A stretch of 64,000 nucleotides of DNA from Sphingobium lactosutens. Lineage in GTDB: Bacteria; Pseudomonadota; Alphaproteobacteria; Sphingomonadales; Sphingomonadaceae. The stretch lies in contig NZ_QJQX01000080.1 in NCBI RefSeq assembly GCF_013393185.1, positions 5,001 through 69,000 on the forward strand, in the 5' to 3' direction. The notes below the pieces were generated by a model. The model was not told the origin of the DNA. It ran no database searches and worked only from the letters and a program-made list of their open reading frames with translations. Shown here piece by piece: positions 8,552 to 17,107 of the stretch; the stretch's first letter is position 1; the number at the start of each line of letters is the position of its first letter. The translations under genes and the position numbers were made by a program.

Positions 8552-9903
8552 CAGGCGCTTTTCGTTTCCTCGGATGATGCAAGGCGCTCCACCAACGGCG
8601 GAGCAATCTCTCCAAGTTCCTCGCAGCTAATGTCCTCAAAGAGGAGATCAAACACGCCCTGCGGTATCCAGTTGATCGACATTGCTCCCTGTTCACCGGA
8701 GGCCAAATTCTTGATCGTCACGACGCCGCGACCCAATTCCTCGTCTCCGACGATCATCGCGTATCGAGCGCCAGAAGCATTAGCCCGCTGCATCCGCTTC
8801 TTCATATTGCCGCGGAAACCCATGTCGCTGGCGATGCCAGCCCGACGAAGATCGGCAATGAAACCCGTCGCCGCGCGCTCGGCAGCGTCACCCATAGGAA
8901 TGACCACGACATCGGGCTTCTCGATTTCCGGCATATCCACCAGCATCGCCAGCCGCTCGATCCCCGCCGCCCAGCCGACCGCCGGGGTCGAGGGACCACC
9001 CAGATTCTCGATCAGGCCGTCATAACGACCGCCGCCCAGCACCGTGCCCTGCGCGCCGAGCCGGTCGGTGATGAACTCGAACGCGGTGTGGCGATAATAA
9101 TCGAGGCCGCGCACCAGCCGGGCATTGCGTTCCCACGCCACGCCCGCCGCGTCGAGGCCGCTCGTCACCTTTTCGAAGAAGCTGCGCGCCTCATCGGTCA
9201 GATAGGCGTCGATGTCGGGCGCGCTGTCGGCGACCGGGCGGTCGCGCGGGTCCTTGCTGTCGAGGATGCGCAGCGGGTTGCGCTGGAGCCGATCGAGGCT
9301 CTCTTCCGACAGCTGGTCGCGATGCGCCTCGAAATGGGCGATCAGCGCCGCGCGCCAGGCGTCGCGGCTCGGCCCGTCGCCCAGCGTGTTGAGGTTGAGC
9401 GTCACGCCCTCAGATACACCCAACTCCTTGAGCAACTGGTCGGCCAGCACCAGCAATTCGACGTCCGCCCCCGGTTCGCCTGCGCCCAGAATTTCGGCAT
9501 CGAGCTGGTGGAACTGGCGGAAGCGGCCCTTTTGTGGGCGCTCGTAGCGGAACAGCGGGCCATGCGTCGCGACCTTCAAGGGCGCATATTGCTGCCAGCC
9601 CTCGGTGATGTAGGCGCGGCTGATGCCGGCGGTGAATTCGGGGCGCAAGGTGATGCTGTCGCCGCCGCGATCCTCGAACGTGTACATCTCCTTGGAGACG
9701 ACGTCAGTGCTTTCGCCCAGCGACCGCGCGAAGACGGCGGTGGATTCGAACACCGGCACTTCGACCCGCTGGAAGCCGTAGAGTTTGCGCACCCGGTCGA
9801 AGGTCGCGACCACATGCGCGAAACGTTCCTGGAACGCTTCCGTGGTGCCGCCCAGCATGTCCTGCGTGCCGCGCACCGGACGCGGCGTTTCGATCTTTGC
9901 CAT
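8551..9903 (-). CDS. hisS: Histidyl-tRNA synthetase
   Basis: A 450-residue class II aminoacyl-tRNA synthetase that charges tRNA-His. Motif 2 is visible as GPLFRYERPQKGRFRQFHQL; the histidine-specific loop is LVRGLDYYRHTAFEF; motif 3 region is GGGRYDGLIENLGGPSTPAV with the class II arginine in AAGIERL. The C-terminal anticodon-binding domain (about 340-440) follows. No HisZ-like truncation is seen. It is the first gene of the hisS-prfA-prmC operon; its stop shares one base with the prfA start. Confidence 0.98.
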   Translation of the reverse strand: MAKIETPRPVRGTQDMLGGTTEAFQERFAHVVATFDRVRKLYGFQRVEVPVFESTAVFARSLGESTDVVSKEMYTFEDRGGDSITLRPEFTAGISRAYITEGWQQYAPLKVATHGPLFRYERPQKGRFRQFHQLDAEILGAGEPGADVELLVLADQLLKELGVSEGVTLNLNTLGDGPSRDAWRAALIAHFEAHRDQLSEESLDRLQRNPLRILDSKDPRDRPVADSAPDIDAYLTDEARSFFEKVTSGLDAAGVAWERNARLVRGLDYYRHTAFEFITDRLGAQGTVLGGGRYDGLIENLGGPSTPAVGWAAGIERLAMLVDMPEIEKPDVVVIPMGDAAERAATGFIADLRRAGIASDMGFRGNMKKRMQRANASGARYAMIVGDEELGRGVVTIKNLASGEQGAMSINWIPQGVFDLLFEDISCEELGEIAPPLVERLASSEETKSA

Positions 9904-9963
9904 GGGGCAGCGCCTTTAACGGCAATTGTCGCCCAAGGAAACGCGCTTTTTCAGGCATGAGCC

Positions 9964-11325
9964 TCAGAAACTCGCGGTCAGCGCCAGGGAGATATAGCGC
10001 GCGTCGCCGCTGCGCGGCGCGTTGGGCGCATAATGCAGGAAACGCCCCTTGCCGAGCCAGCTCGCATTGAGTTCGGCCCGCAACTTCTTGGGCACCGCCC
10101 ACCAGCGCAGGCGGCTGTCGACCATATGACCGGCGAAGCGCCCCGAGCGGCCCGATGGATCGCGCACGCCCGTGGTCGAAAAGGCATCTGTTCGGGACGC
10201 TAGCCACATCGAATGCCAGTTGGCGAACAGGTCGATCCGCTTACCCGGCGCCATTTCGATGCGCAGGCCGGGGGTCAGGATATTGGCGCGCCCGGTCTGA
10301 GCGAAGATCCCAGCCGGCACGAAATCCGCGCGGCGCATGCCGAACAGCGTGTCGAACCGACCATAGCTGCCGCCGCGCCGATCCCCGCTCGCATAATCGA
10401 CTTCGGCCGACAGCCGCACCTTCCATGCGCCGGGAAAGCTGTAGCCGGCATCGGCATGAAAGAACCAGGCGGCGACATCGAGCGAGGCCGCCGCCGGTGC
10501 GGTGTCCGTCCGCACCCGCCCCATCTGCCAGATGCCCTCCACCTCATAGTCCAGGCGCGCGGGCGCGGGATCGCGGATCAGGCGCAAGCTCATGCTGTGC
10601 AGATGGCGGTTGCGGGTCGGGCGCCCCGGCGCGTCGCGTTCCGCCAGGCCGAAATAGCCCAGTTCGATCATGGTGCGGCGCGAAAGCTTCTGCGCGGCAT
10701 AGCCGCCCCAGAGCCGCAGGTCGAAACTCTCCCGGTCGAACCCGCCATCATTGTCCAGCACCGACACCTCATCATCGGGGCGGCGCATCTGCGGCAGGAC
10801 ATAGATGAGGCTCGCCGATCCCCCGCGCGCGGTCGCGATATCGATCCGCGCGCCGCTATAGCCGTTTGTGGTGTTGCGATAATCGTCCGCCGCCACCAGC
10901 CGGCGCGAACCGAGATTGAGCAGGAAGCGGCCGATTTGGACCGACGTCTTGCTGCCGCGCCCAAGGAGCGGCCCCAGGTCGGCCGCGACATAGGCCTGCA
11001 CCGGCTCCAGCGTGTTAACCTCGCCCGTGCCGATCCCCTCCCCCGGATGACCGCCCCAGGCGCGACTGTCCCACAGTTCCGCGCCCAGATGGATCGGACC
11101 GGCGCGATAGTCGGCGGCGAGGATGGTGCGCAGGCTGGTCAGGTCGATCCGGTCATCCAGCCCGGCGCGCGCCTGCCCGTCCAGTGCTTCGTAACGGATG
11201 CGGACATTGCCGGAGAGGGTGAAACCGTCTTCCTGCGCAAGGGCGGGAGACACGCAGGCGAACAACAACGCGGAAGACAGGACGGAAGGCAGGACAGGGC
11301 AAAATCGATCCACACACGGCTCCAT
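9964..11325 (-). CDS. Alginate-export/porin-like outer-membrane beta-barrel
   Basis: A 453-residue exported protein with a signal peptide (CPVLPSVLSSALLFACVSPA, cleavage near ALA-QED). The mature protein is a series of amphipathic strands ending in the barrel-type terminus SLALTASF, the C-terminal Phe recognised by the BAM machinery. The phrases LSGNVRIRYEALDGQ at the N-terminus and FLLNLGSRRLVAADDYRNTTNGYSG are characteristic of the AlgE-like alginate-export family, many members of which are general porins. Its substrate is unknown. ATG 11325 is used; a GTG four codons in (11313) has better spacing from a GGAG and may be the actual start. Transcribed divergently from the M61 peptidase. Confidence 0.82.
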   Translation of the reverse strand: MEPCVDRFCPVLPSVLSSALLFACVSPALAQEDGFTLSGNVRIRYEALDGQARAGLDDRIDLTSLRTILAADYRAGPIHLGAELWDSRAWGGHPGEGIGTGEVNTLEPVQAYVAADLGPLLGRGSKTSVQIGRFLLNLGSRRLVAADDYRNTTNGYSGARIDIATARGGSASLIYVLPQMRRPDDEVSVLDNDGGFDRESFDLRLWGGYAAQKLSRRTMIELGYFGLAERDAPGRPTRNRHLHSMSLRLIRDPAPARLDYEVEGIWQMGRVRTDTAPAAASLDVAAWFFHADAGYSFPGAWKVRLSAEVDYASGDRRGGSYGRFDTLFGMRRADFVPAGIFAQTGRANILTPGLRIEMAPGKRIDLFANWHSMWLASRTDAFSTTGVRDPSGRSGRFAGHMVDSRLRWWAVPKKLRAELNASWLGKGRFLHYAPNAPRSGDARYISLALTASF

Positions 11326-11538
11326 GCTCCGCTCGACAGCGGGTCTATGAGACAGCCTTTGGCGCGGAGCGCTGATCGGGAAGGCCCTGATCCCGATGCG
11401 GAAAATCATGGCCAAATGCCCGATGCCGATCAAGCGCTTTCGCATCGATCCGCGTGCAGGGGTGGACGCGGGCCGTCCATGCCGCCATGTTTGCGCCCAT
11501 CCGGGCCATCCGGCCCGTCATCCTTTTCGGAGACATTC

Positions 11539-13458
11539 ATGATCCGCAGCCTTGCTGCCGCCCTTTGCCTTTCCAGTGCGATAGCCAGCCCCCTTGCCGC
11601 GCAGGACGCCATCCGGTCCAAGCCGACCGCCCTCCCCGTCAGCGACACGACGCCCGCGCCCAAGGATGTCCCCTATCCCGGCGGCACCATCCGGCTGGAG
11701 GTCGACGCCACCGACACGACCCAACGCATCTTCCGCGTCAAGGAAAGCATCCCGGTCACCGCCGCCGGTCCGCTGACCCTGCTGATGCCCGCCTGGCTGC
11801 CCGGCAATCACGCGCCGCGCGGCCAGATCGAGAAGCTGACCGGCGTCACCTTCACCGCCAACGGCCAGAGCGTGCCGTGGAAGCGCGATCCGCTGAACGT
11901 CTATGCCTTCAACCTCGACGTGCCGCAGGGCGCGACCGAAGTCGTCGCGCAATTCCAGTTCCTGTCCGCCACCCAGCCCAATCAGGGCCGCGTCGTCGTG
12001 ACGCCCAAGATGCTAAATATTCAGTGGGAAAGCGTCTCGCTCTATCCGGCGGGCTATTATACCCGCCAGATCCCGGTCCAGGCGACCGTCACCTATCCCG
12101 CCGGCTGGCAGGCCGCGACCGCGCTGCGCGGCACGAAGGCGGGCGACCGCGTCGCCTATGAGACGATCGACTATGAGGCGTTGCAGGATTCGCCGGTCTT
12201 TGCCGGCCGCTATTTCAAGCCGGTGGACCTCGGCAGCAACGTCACGCTGAATATCGTCGCTGACGACGCCGACGAACTCGACTATAAGCCCGAGCAGATC
12301 GCCAAGCATAAAAAGCTGGTGGCCGAGGCCGGCTCGCTGTTCGGCGCTTATCATTTCAACCATTATGACTTCCTGCTCGCCATCACCGACGAGATGGGCG
12401 GCATCGGTCTCGAACATCATCGTTCGTCCGAAAATCAGGTCGAGCCGGGCTATTTCAAGAAATGGGATTCGGGCGAAGCGCTACTGGACCGCAACCTGCT
12501 GCCGCATGAATTCACCCATAGCTGGGACGGCAAGTTCCGCCGCCCCGACCTGTTGTGGACGCCCGATTTCAACGTCCCGATGCAGGATAATCTGCTGTGG
12601 GTCTATGAAGGGCAGACGCAATTCTGGGGCTATGTGCTGGGCGCGCGCTCGGGCATGTTCAGCAAGCAGGAAACGCTGGACGCCTATGCCCAGATCGCGG
12701 CCAAGCTGGACACGGCGGTCGGCCGCCAGTGGCGTCCGATGGAGGACACCACCCTCGACCCGATCATCTCCGCGCGCCGCCCCAAGGGCTGGACCAGCTG
12801 GCAGCGGTCCGAGGATTATTACAATGAAGGCCTGATGATCTGGCTGGAGGCCGACGCGATCATTGCCAAGGCGACGCGCGGCAAGAAGGGCCTCGATGAT
12901 TTCGCCAAGGCCTTTTTCGGCATCAATCCGGGCGATTGGGGTCAGGTCGTCTATAATCGCGGCGACGTCATCAGGACGCTGAACGACATCGCACCCTATG
13001 ACTGGGCGGGCTTCTTCCAGAAATATGTCGATTCGCCGACCAGGGAAACGCCCAAGGGCGGCTTCATCCTGGGTGGCTACAAGCTGGTCTATGGCGAGGA
13101 GCCGGGCGCCATCACCAAGGCCGCCGAGGGCGCGCAGAAGATGGTCGACCAGAGTTTCGGCATCGGCGCGATCGTCAAGAATGACGGCGAAGTAAGCGGC
13201 GTCATCTGGGACAGCGTCGCGTTCAAGGCCGGCCTTGTCACCGGCGCGAAGATCGTGGCGGTCAATGGCGACGAATTTTCCGGCGACGTCTGGAAAGCCG
13301 CGATCAAGGCCAAGACACCGATCCAGATCATCCTGAAGCAGGATAAATACTACCGCACTTTGACTCTCGATTATTCGGGCGGCCTGCGCTATCCGCGCCT
13401 CGAAAAGACAGGAGAGGGTGAAGGCAGCCTCGACAAGCTGCTGAAACCGAGAACATGA
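11539..13458 (+). CDS. M61-family glycyl aminopeptidase with PDZ domain
   Basis: A 639-residue secreted protein with a signal peptide (MIRSLAAALCLSSAIASPLA). The catalytic core has the zinc motif HEFTHSWDGK (family HExxHxWxGK) and the downstream VYEGQTQFWG segment, whose Glu is the likely third zinc ligand. The N-terminal beta domain (about 40-180) matches the M61 N-terminal fold. A PDZ domain near 535-600 contains IGAIVKNDGEVSGVIWDSVAFKAG split around the binding groove. Family members prefer N-terminal Gly or Ala and act in the periplasm. GGAG lies six bases before the ATG. An in-frame opening far upstream is antisense shadow of the porin gene. Confidence 0.93.
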   Translation: MIRSLAAALCLSSAIASPLAAQDAIRSKPTALPVSDTTPAPKDVPYPGGTIRLEVDATDTTQRIFRVKESIPVTAAGPLTLLMPAWLPGNHAPRGQIEKLTGVTFTANGQSVPWKRDPLNVYAFNLDVPQGATEVVAQFQFLSATQPNQGRVVVTPKMLNIQWESVSLYPAGYYTRQIPVQATVTYPAGWQAATALRGTKAGDRVAYETIDYEALQDSPVFAGRYFKPVDLGSNVTLNIVADDADELDYKPEQIAKHKKLVAEAGSLFGAYHFNHYDFLLAITDEMGGIGLEHHRSSENQVEPGYFKKWDSGEALLDRNLLPHEFTHSWDGKFRRPDLLWTPDFNVPMQDNLLWVYEGQTQFWGYVLGARSGMFSKQETLDAYAQIAAKLDTAVGRQWRPMEDTTLDPIISARRPKGWTSWQRSEDYYNEGLMIWLEADAIIAKATRGKKGLDDFAKAFFGINPGDWGQVVYNRGDVIRTLNDIAPYDWAGFFQKYVDSPTRETPKGGFILGGYKLVYGEEPGAITKAAEGAQKMVDQSFGIGAIVKNDGEVSGVIWDSVAFKAGLVTGAKIVAVNGDEFSGDVWKAAIKAKTPIQIILKQDKYYRTLTLDYSGGLRYPRLEKTGEGEGSLDKLLKPRT

Positions 13459-13495
13459 CTCACCCGCACAGCAACGCGAAGATAAAGGCATAGCC

Positions 13496-14038
13496 ATGAA
13501 TATCGAACTGATCCCTGTCGGCGACGATCCGCCCAACAGCCTGAACGTCATCATCGAAGTTCCCGTTGGCGGCGAACCGGTGAAATATGAGTTCGACAAG
13601 GCGTCGGGCGCGCTGTTCGTGGACCGCATCCTGCACACGCCGATGCGCTACCCCGCCAATTACGGCTTCGTGCCGCACACGCTGTCGCCCGACGGCGATC
13701 CGCTCGACGCGCTGGTCATCGCCCGCTCGCCCTTCGTTCCCGGCTCGGTCGTGCGCGCGCGCCCGATTGCCGTGCTGAACCTGGAAGACGAAGCCGGCGG
13801 CGACGAGAAGCTGGTCTGTGTACCCGACGACAAGACCTTCCCCTATTATTCGAACGTCGGTGAGAAGGACGATCTGCCCGGCATCGTGATGGAGCAGATC
13901 GAGCATTTCTTCACCCACTATAAGGATCTGGAAAAGACCAAGTGGGTGCGGATCGGCACCTGGGGCGGCGCGGAAGACGCCAAGCGCATCACCCTGGAGG
14001 CGATCGAACGCTATCAGGCAGGGAAGAAGGCGGCCTAA
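13496..14038 (+). CDS. ppa: Inorganic pyrophosphatase
   Basis: A 180-residue family I (Mg-dependent) pyrophosphatase that hydrolyses PPi to two phosphates, pulling biosynthetic reactions forward. The signature DGDPLDALV (D-x-D-P-x-D, metal-binding acids) is at about residues 63-71, with upstream YEFDKASGALFVDRIL and YPANYGFVP and downstream DDKTFPYY and VGEKDDLP. Length is normal for the bacterial hexameric enzyme. It follows the M61 gene by 37 bp in the same direction and is closed by a strong terminator. Confidence 0.98.
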   Translation: MNIELIPVGDDPPNSLNVIIEVPVGGEPVKYEFDKASGALFVDRILHTPMRYPANYGFVPHTLSPDGDPLDALVIARSPFVPGSVVRARPIAVLNLEDEAGGDEKLVCVPDDKTFPYYSNVGEKDDLPGIVMEQIEHFFTHYKDLEKTKWVRIGTWGGAEDAKRITLEAIERYQAGKKAA

Positions 14039-14054
14039 GGCCGACCCTCTGATC

Positions 14055-14098
14055 GAACAAAAAAGGCCGCGTGGAGCGATCCGCGCGGCTTTTTTGTT
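14055..14098. terminator. Bidirectional intrinsic terminator between ppa and the MocR gene
   Basis: A GCCGCG-type stem with a ~14-base loop is flanked by a run of A on the left and a run of T on the right (ACAAAAAAGGCCGCG ... CGCGCGGCTTTTTTGT). It therefore works for the rightward ppa transcript and for the leftward MocR transcript, which ends at 14140. Confidence 0.9.
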
Positions 14099-14139
14099 GA
14101 GTTCGCAAGATGCGCTCTTCCGCGCATCTTGCCGGAAAC

Positions 14140-15603
14140 TCAAATCAACCGATCCGCCTCCAGCGCCATGGCGAGCGAATCGCGCGCCTTGGGCATGCGG
14201 GCGTGAAGCCGGGCGTCGGCCTCCACCAGCCGCTCGATCCCCGCCTCCAGTTGCCCTTCGTCGAGGGTGAAGGGCAGGCGCAGGAAACGCTCGAACGCGC
14301 CGCCGACGCCGAAGCGCGGACCGGCGGCGATACGGACGCCCAGACTTTCGGCCAACGCGGCAAGCGCGGTCGCTTCGGCGCGGGGCAGTTCGGCCCAGAG
14401 CGACAGGCCGCCGGCTGGCGCCTCGACCCGCCAATGCGGCAGACGCCGCGCGATCAGCCCCAGCAGATGGTCGCGCCGTCCACGCAGGATATCCGCCCGC
14501 GCGCCCAGGCCGACATCGGCATCGACCAGTTGCGCAACCGCGATCTGCTCGACCACGGGACTGGCCATGTCCATCGTCGTGCGCAGTCGGCCCAGCGCGG
14601 CGACCGTCTGCGCATCGGCGCGAATCCAGCCGACGCGCAGGCCGCCCCAGAAGATCTTGCTCGCCGATCCCAGGGTGATGACCTGCCGGCCTGACGGATC
14701 ATGCATCGCGACCGGCGGCGGCGGGGCGAAGTCGAGGCCCATCGCCACCATCGTCTCGTCGACGATCAGCGGCGTATGGCTGCGCGTCGCCGCCGCGACC
14801 AGCGCGCGGCGGGTGCCCGGGTCCATGCTGCGTCCAGTGGGATTGTGGAAATCGGCGATGACATAGGCGAAGCGCGGGGACGTCTGGCGGAAGGCCGCCT
14901 CCATGGCGTCAATATCCCAGCCCTGCGTCGGCAGGCCGACCGGCACCGGCACGACATGGGCGCGCTGCAGGGCCTGGATCGCGTTATGATAGGTGGGATG
15001 GTCGATCACCACCCGGTCGCCCGGCCCCGCCAGCCATTTGAGCAGCAGCGAGAATCCCTGCTGCGCGCCGTTCGTCACCATGATCTGGTCGGGCGATGTC
15101 GGGCAACCGCGCCGCTCATAATGGGCGGCGATCGCCCGGCGCAGCACCATCAGGCCGAGCGGATCATAGCCGAGATCGCCAAGATAGGCGGGCAGCGCCT
15201 CCACCGCATGGGCATAGGCGCGGCCGACGCCGGGCGCGGCGGGCAGCGCGGCATGGGTCCAGTTGAGGATATTGCCGCCGCTGCTGAAATCCCGCTCGTC
15301 TTGCGGCGCCTCGACATGGCCTGCGGGCAGGCGCGTGACGCTGCCCGAACCCTGCCGGCTTTCGAGGAAGCCCTCGTCGCGGAGCCGGTCGAAGGCGGCG
15401 GCGACGGTAGTGCGCGACAGGCCCAGCGCCGCGGCCAGTTCACGCTCGCCCGGCAGGCGGACATTGAGGCCCACCCGCCCGTCCAGCACCAGCATTCGCA
15501 GCGCCTGCGCCAGTTGGCGATAGGCCGGCTCGGCACTGTCCTGCGCGCGCCATGCACCGAGCAGGCGAAGCAGGGAGGGCGGACGCAGCAGCGAAGTGGA
15601 CAT
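14140..15603 (-). CDS. MocR/GntR-type transcriptional regulator with aminotransferase-like domain (YczR-like)
   Basis: A 487-residue MocR protein. An N-terminal winged helix (about 15-85) contains LPGERELAAALGLSRTTVAAA, typical of GntR regulators. It is followed by a full fold-type I aminotransferase domain with NGAQQGFSLLLKWL and DHPTYHNAIQAL; VTLGSASKIFWGGLRVGWI carries the PLP-binding Lys (SASK). Such proteins use PLP as cofactor or effector. It is divergent from a YczE-family membrane protein, the same arrangement as the yczR-yczE pair described in other bacteria, so it probably controls that gene and itself. ATG 15603 is preferred over an in-frame ATG at 15639, which would extend into the operator region. 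Confidence 0.92.
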   Translation of the reverse strand: MSTSLLRPPSLLRLLGAWRAQDSAEPAYRQLAQALRMLVLDGRVGLNVRLPGERELAAALGLSRTTVAAAFDRLRDEGFLESRQGSGSVTRLPAGHVEAPQDERDFSSGGNILNWTHAALPAAPGVGRAYAHAVEALPAYLGDLGYDPLGLMVLRRAIAAHYERRGCPTSPDQIMVTNGAQQGFSLLLKWLAGPGDRVVIDHPTYHNAIQALQRAHVVPVPVGLPTQGWDIDAMEAAFRQTSPRFAYVIADFHNPTGRSMDPGTRRALVAAATRSHTPLIVDETMVAMGLDFAPPPPVAMHDPSGRQVITLGSASKIFWGGLRVGWIRADAQTVAALGRLRTTMDMASPVVEQIAVAQLVDADVGLGARADILRGRRDHLLGLIARRLPHWRVEAPAGGLSLWAELPRAEATALAALAESLGVRIAAGPRFGVGGAFERFLRLPFTLDEGQLEAGIERLVEADARLHARMPKARDSLAMALEADRLI

Positions 15604-15620
15604 GGGACTCGTTCCGTTCA

Positions 15621-15676
15621 GGCCATCGTTACAGGCCATTTAGGCAATATTGGTCCTTTTGGAAAAGGCCAGTTGG
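15621..15676. promoter_or_regulatory. Probable MocR operator in the MocR-yczE intergenic region
   Basis: Between the divergent starts lie two direct copies of AGGCCATT/GGCCATCG (15621-15640), then TTGGTCC, an inverted pair CCTTTT-GG-AAAAGG (15655-15668), and GGCCAGTTGG. MocR regulators usually bind direct repeats spaced about two helical turns apart near the promoter. The repeats are seen; their recognition by the adjacent MocR is inferred. Confidence 0.45.
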
Positions 15677-15692
15677 ACAGAAGAAGCCTGCC

Positions 15693-16295
15693 ATGATGAT
15701 GCAACGCCGCCTTTTCCAACTTTTCTGGGGCCTGTGCCTCTATGGCTTCGCCATGGCGCTGCTGCTGCGCGCCAATCTGGGCCTCGACCCGTGGGATGTG
15801 CTGCATCAGGGACTTAGCCCCCGGCTCGGCCTCAGCTTCGGCATGACGGTCAACCTGATCGGCGCGATCGTGCTGCTGCTCTGGTGGCCGCTGCGGCAGC
15901 GACCGGGGATCGGCACGGTCGCCAATATCGTGGTGATCGGGACGGCGGTGGACCTGTCGCTGATGATCCTGCCGACGCCGGAGGGTTATGCCATGCGCGC
16001 CGTCTGGCTGGTGGCGGGGATCGTGCTCAACGGCATAGCGGGCGGCGCCTATATCGGTGCAGGGCTTGGTCCGGGGCCGCGCGATGGCCTGATGACCGGC
16101 CTGTGCCGCCGCACCGGATGGCCGGTCAAATGGGTGCGGACTGGGATCGAGATCGGCGTGTTGGCGATCGGTTGGACGTTGGGCGGTACGGTCGGCATCG
16201 GGACGCTGCTCTACGCGGCGACCATCGGCTGGATCGTCCACCACGCCCTGCCCTTCTTCCGGATCGCCGACACGGAACGACAGGCCAGCGCCTGA
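15693..16295 (+). CDS. yczE: YczE/YyaS/YitT-family membrane protein
   Basis: A 200-residue integral membrane protein with about five or six hydrophobic segments. Conserved features are LRANLGLDPWDVLHQGLS after the first span and GAGLGPGPRDGLMTGL in the middle, both characteristic of the YczE family. The start is taken at the first ATG of ATGATGATG. The function is unknown in general; B. subtilis YczE has been linked to post-translational activation of a peptide synthetase, which cannot be carried over here. The gene is divergent from the MocR regulator, its probable controller, and ends in a strong hairpin. Confidence 0.88.
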   Translation: MMMQRRLFQLFWGLCLYGFAMALLLRANLGLDPWDVLHQGLSPRLGLSFGMTVNLIGAIVLLLWWPLRQRPGIGTVANIVVIGTAVDLSLMILPTPEGYAMRAVWLVAGIVLNGIAGGAYIGAGLGPGPRDGLMTGLCRRTGWPVKWVRTGIEIGVLAIGWTLGGTVGIGTLLYAATIGWIVHHALPFFRIADTERQASA

Positions 16296-16318
16296 TCTGC
16301 CAGTTTCCGAGGCCCCCT

Positions 16319-16360
16319 GACCGGCCGGCGCAAATAGGCCCGCCGGCCGGTCCTTTTTCC
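16319..16360 (+). terminator. Intrinsic terminator of yczE
   Basis: A perfect 12-bp inverted repeat, GACCGGCCGGCG-N10-CGCCGGCCGGTC, is followed by CTTTTTCC, 23 bp after the yczE stop. Confidence 0.9.
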
Positions 16361-16364
16361 TTGA

Positions 16365-16523
16365 AAATGCATTGCCTGGCCATTGACCGGGCTGGTCGGG
16401 CGGCAGGCGGGGCAATTCACCTGGCTGCACAGCATCGATATCGACAGCGCCGGCAATATCTATGCAACCGAGGTGAATAGCGGCCGGCGCGTGCAGAAGC
16501 TGGTCTTCACCGGCATCGAATGA
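16365..16523 (+). pseudogene. Remnant: C-terminal tail of an NHL-repeat protein
   Basis: A 52-codon open stretch without a start codon, bounded upstream by a stop at 16362. Its end reads FTWLHSIDIDSAGNIYATEV followed by NSGRRVQKLVFTGIE and a stop. The pattern H-x-I-D-I-D-x-x-G-N-I-Y-A-T-E is a textbook NHL-repeat blade, as found at the C-terminus of peptidylglycine-lyase-like beta-propellers. The rest of the gene is missing and the yczE terminator abuts it. It is best read as the surviving tail of a deleted gene. It ends 3 bp from the convergent lipoprotein gene. Confidence 0.7.
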
Positions 16524-16526
16524 CCG

Positions 16527-17021
16527 TCATCCCGCGATCAGCCGCACATAGGCGCTCGCCACCCAGCCGCTGGCACAGGGGCCGTCATAGGCCTGTTTGC
16601 GTTCCACGGGGGACGCGACGCCGCAATCGGCCGGTGGGGTCGCATTGCCGGCAGGCGGGGCGGGCAGCACCACTACGCCCAGCCATTTCTGGTCGATCCT
16701 GCGGGTGCAGACATAGGCGCGTTGCCCCTCCGCCAGTTGTGCCAGTGCCTTCGCATCGCTGAACGGCGCCGCGCGCAGCGGCAGGCCGGCCGATCCACTG
16801 CGCGTGACCTGTCCCAAAGTGCCGCAGGCATCGAGACGAGGACCATCTTCCCCGATGATGACAGGCCGCGCGACCGGCGCATCCATGCGGCTTTCGGGCA
16901 CATCCTCGCGCGGGGCGCCGGCCAGCGAACTGTTGGGCAACTCCTCATAGACGTCGTTGCTCTTCGAGCAGGCGGCGGGGAGCAACAGCAAGGGCAATAG
17001 CAGGGCAGGGACGGCGCGCAT
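16527..17021 (-). CDS. Lipoprotein, SH3-like, unrecognised
   Basis: A 164-residue protein with a lipoprotein signal (MRAVPALLLPLLLLPAACSK; lipobox LPAAC, Cys at 18). The mature part has several paired cysteines (DACGTLG, YVCTR, ADCGV, GPCASG) and the layout LPLRAAPFSDAKALAQLAEGQRAYVC ... KWLGVVV ... GWVASAYVR seen in bacterial SH3-type domains, split here to stay within known phrases. A cell-wall or envelope-binding role is inferred from that fold and lipid anchoring. It is divergent from gyrB with 86 bp between them. No enzymatic motif is visible. Confidence 0.75.
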   Translation of the reverse strand: MRAVPALLLPLLLLPAACSKSNDVYEELPNSSLAGAPREDVPESRMDAPVARPVIIGEDGPRLDACGTLGQVTRSGSAGLPLRAAPFSDAKALAQLAEGQRAYVCTRRIDQKWLGVVVLPAPPAGNATPPADCGVASPVERKQAYDGPCASGWVASAYVRLIAG

Positions 17022-17094
17022 GGAAAGCGTGATAGACCGCCCCGCCCCCCGGCGAAAGACGCCATGTTTCGCTTTAGTTTCAGCGCGCCTTTCC

Positions 17095-17107
17095 CTATAT
17101 GCTCGGC
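17095..17107 (+). promoter_or_regulatory. Candidate -10 box for a leaderless gyrB transcript
   Basis: CTATAT ends seven bases before the gyrB ATG at 17108, where the transcription start would fall on or next to the start codon. There is no ribosome-binding site before either possible gyrB start. No good -35 is seen, so this is a weak proposal. Confidence 0.3.
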
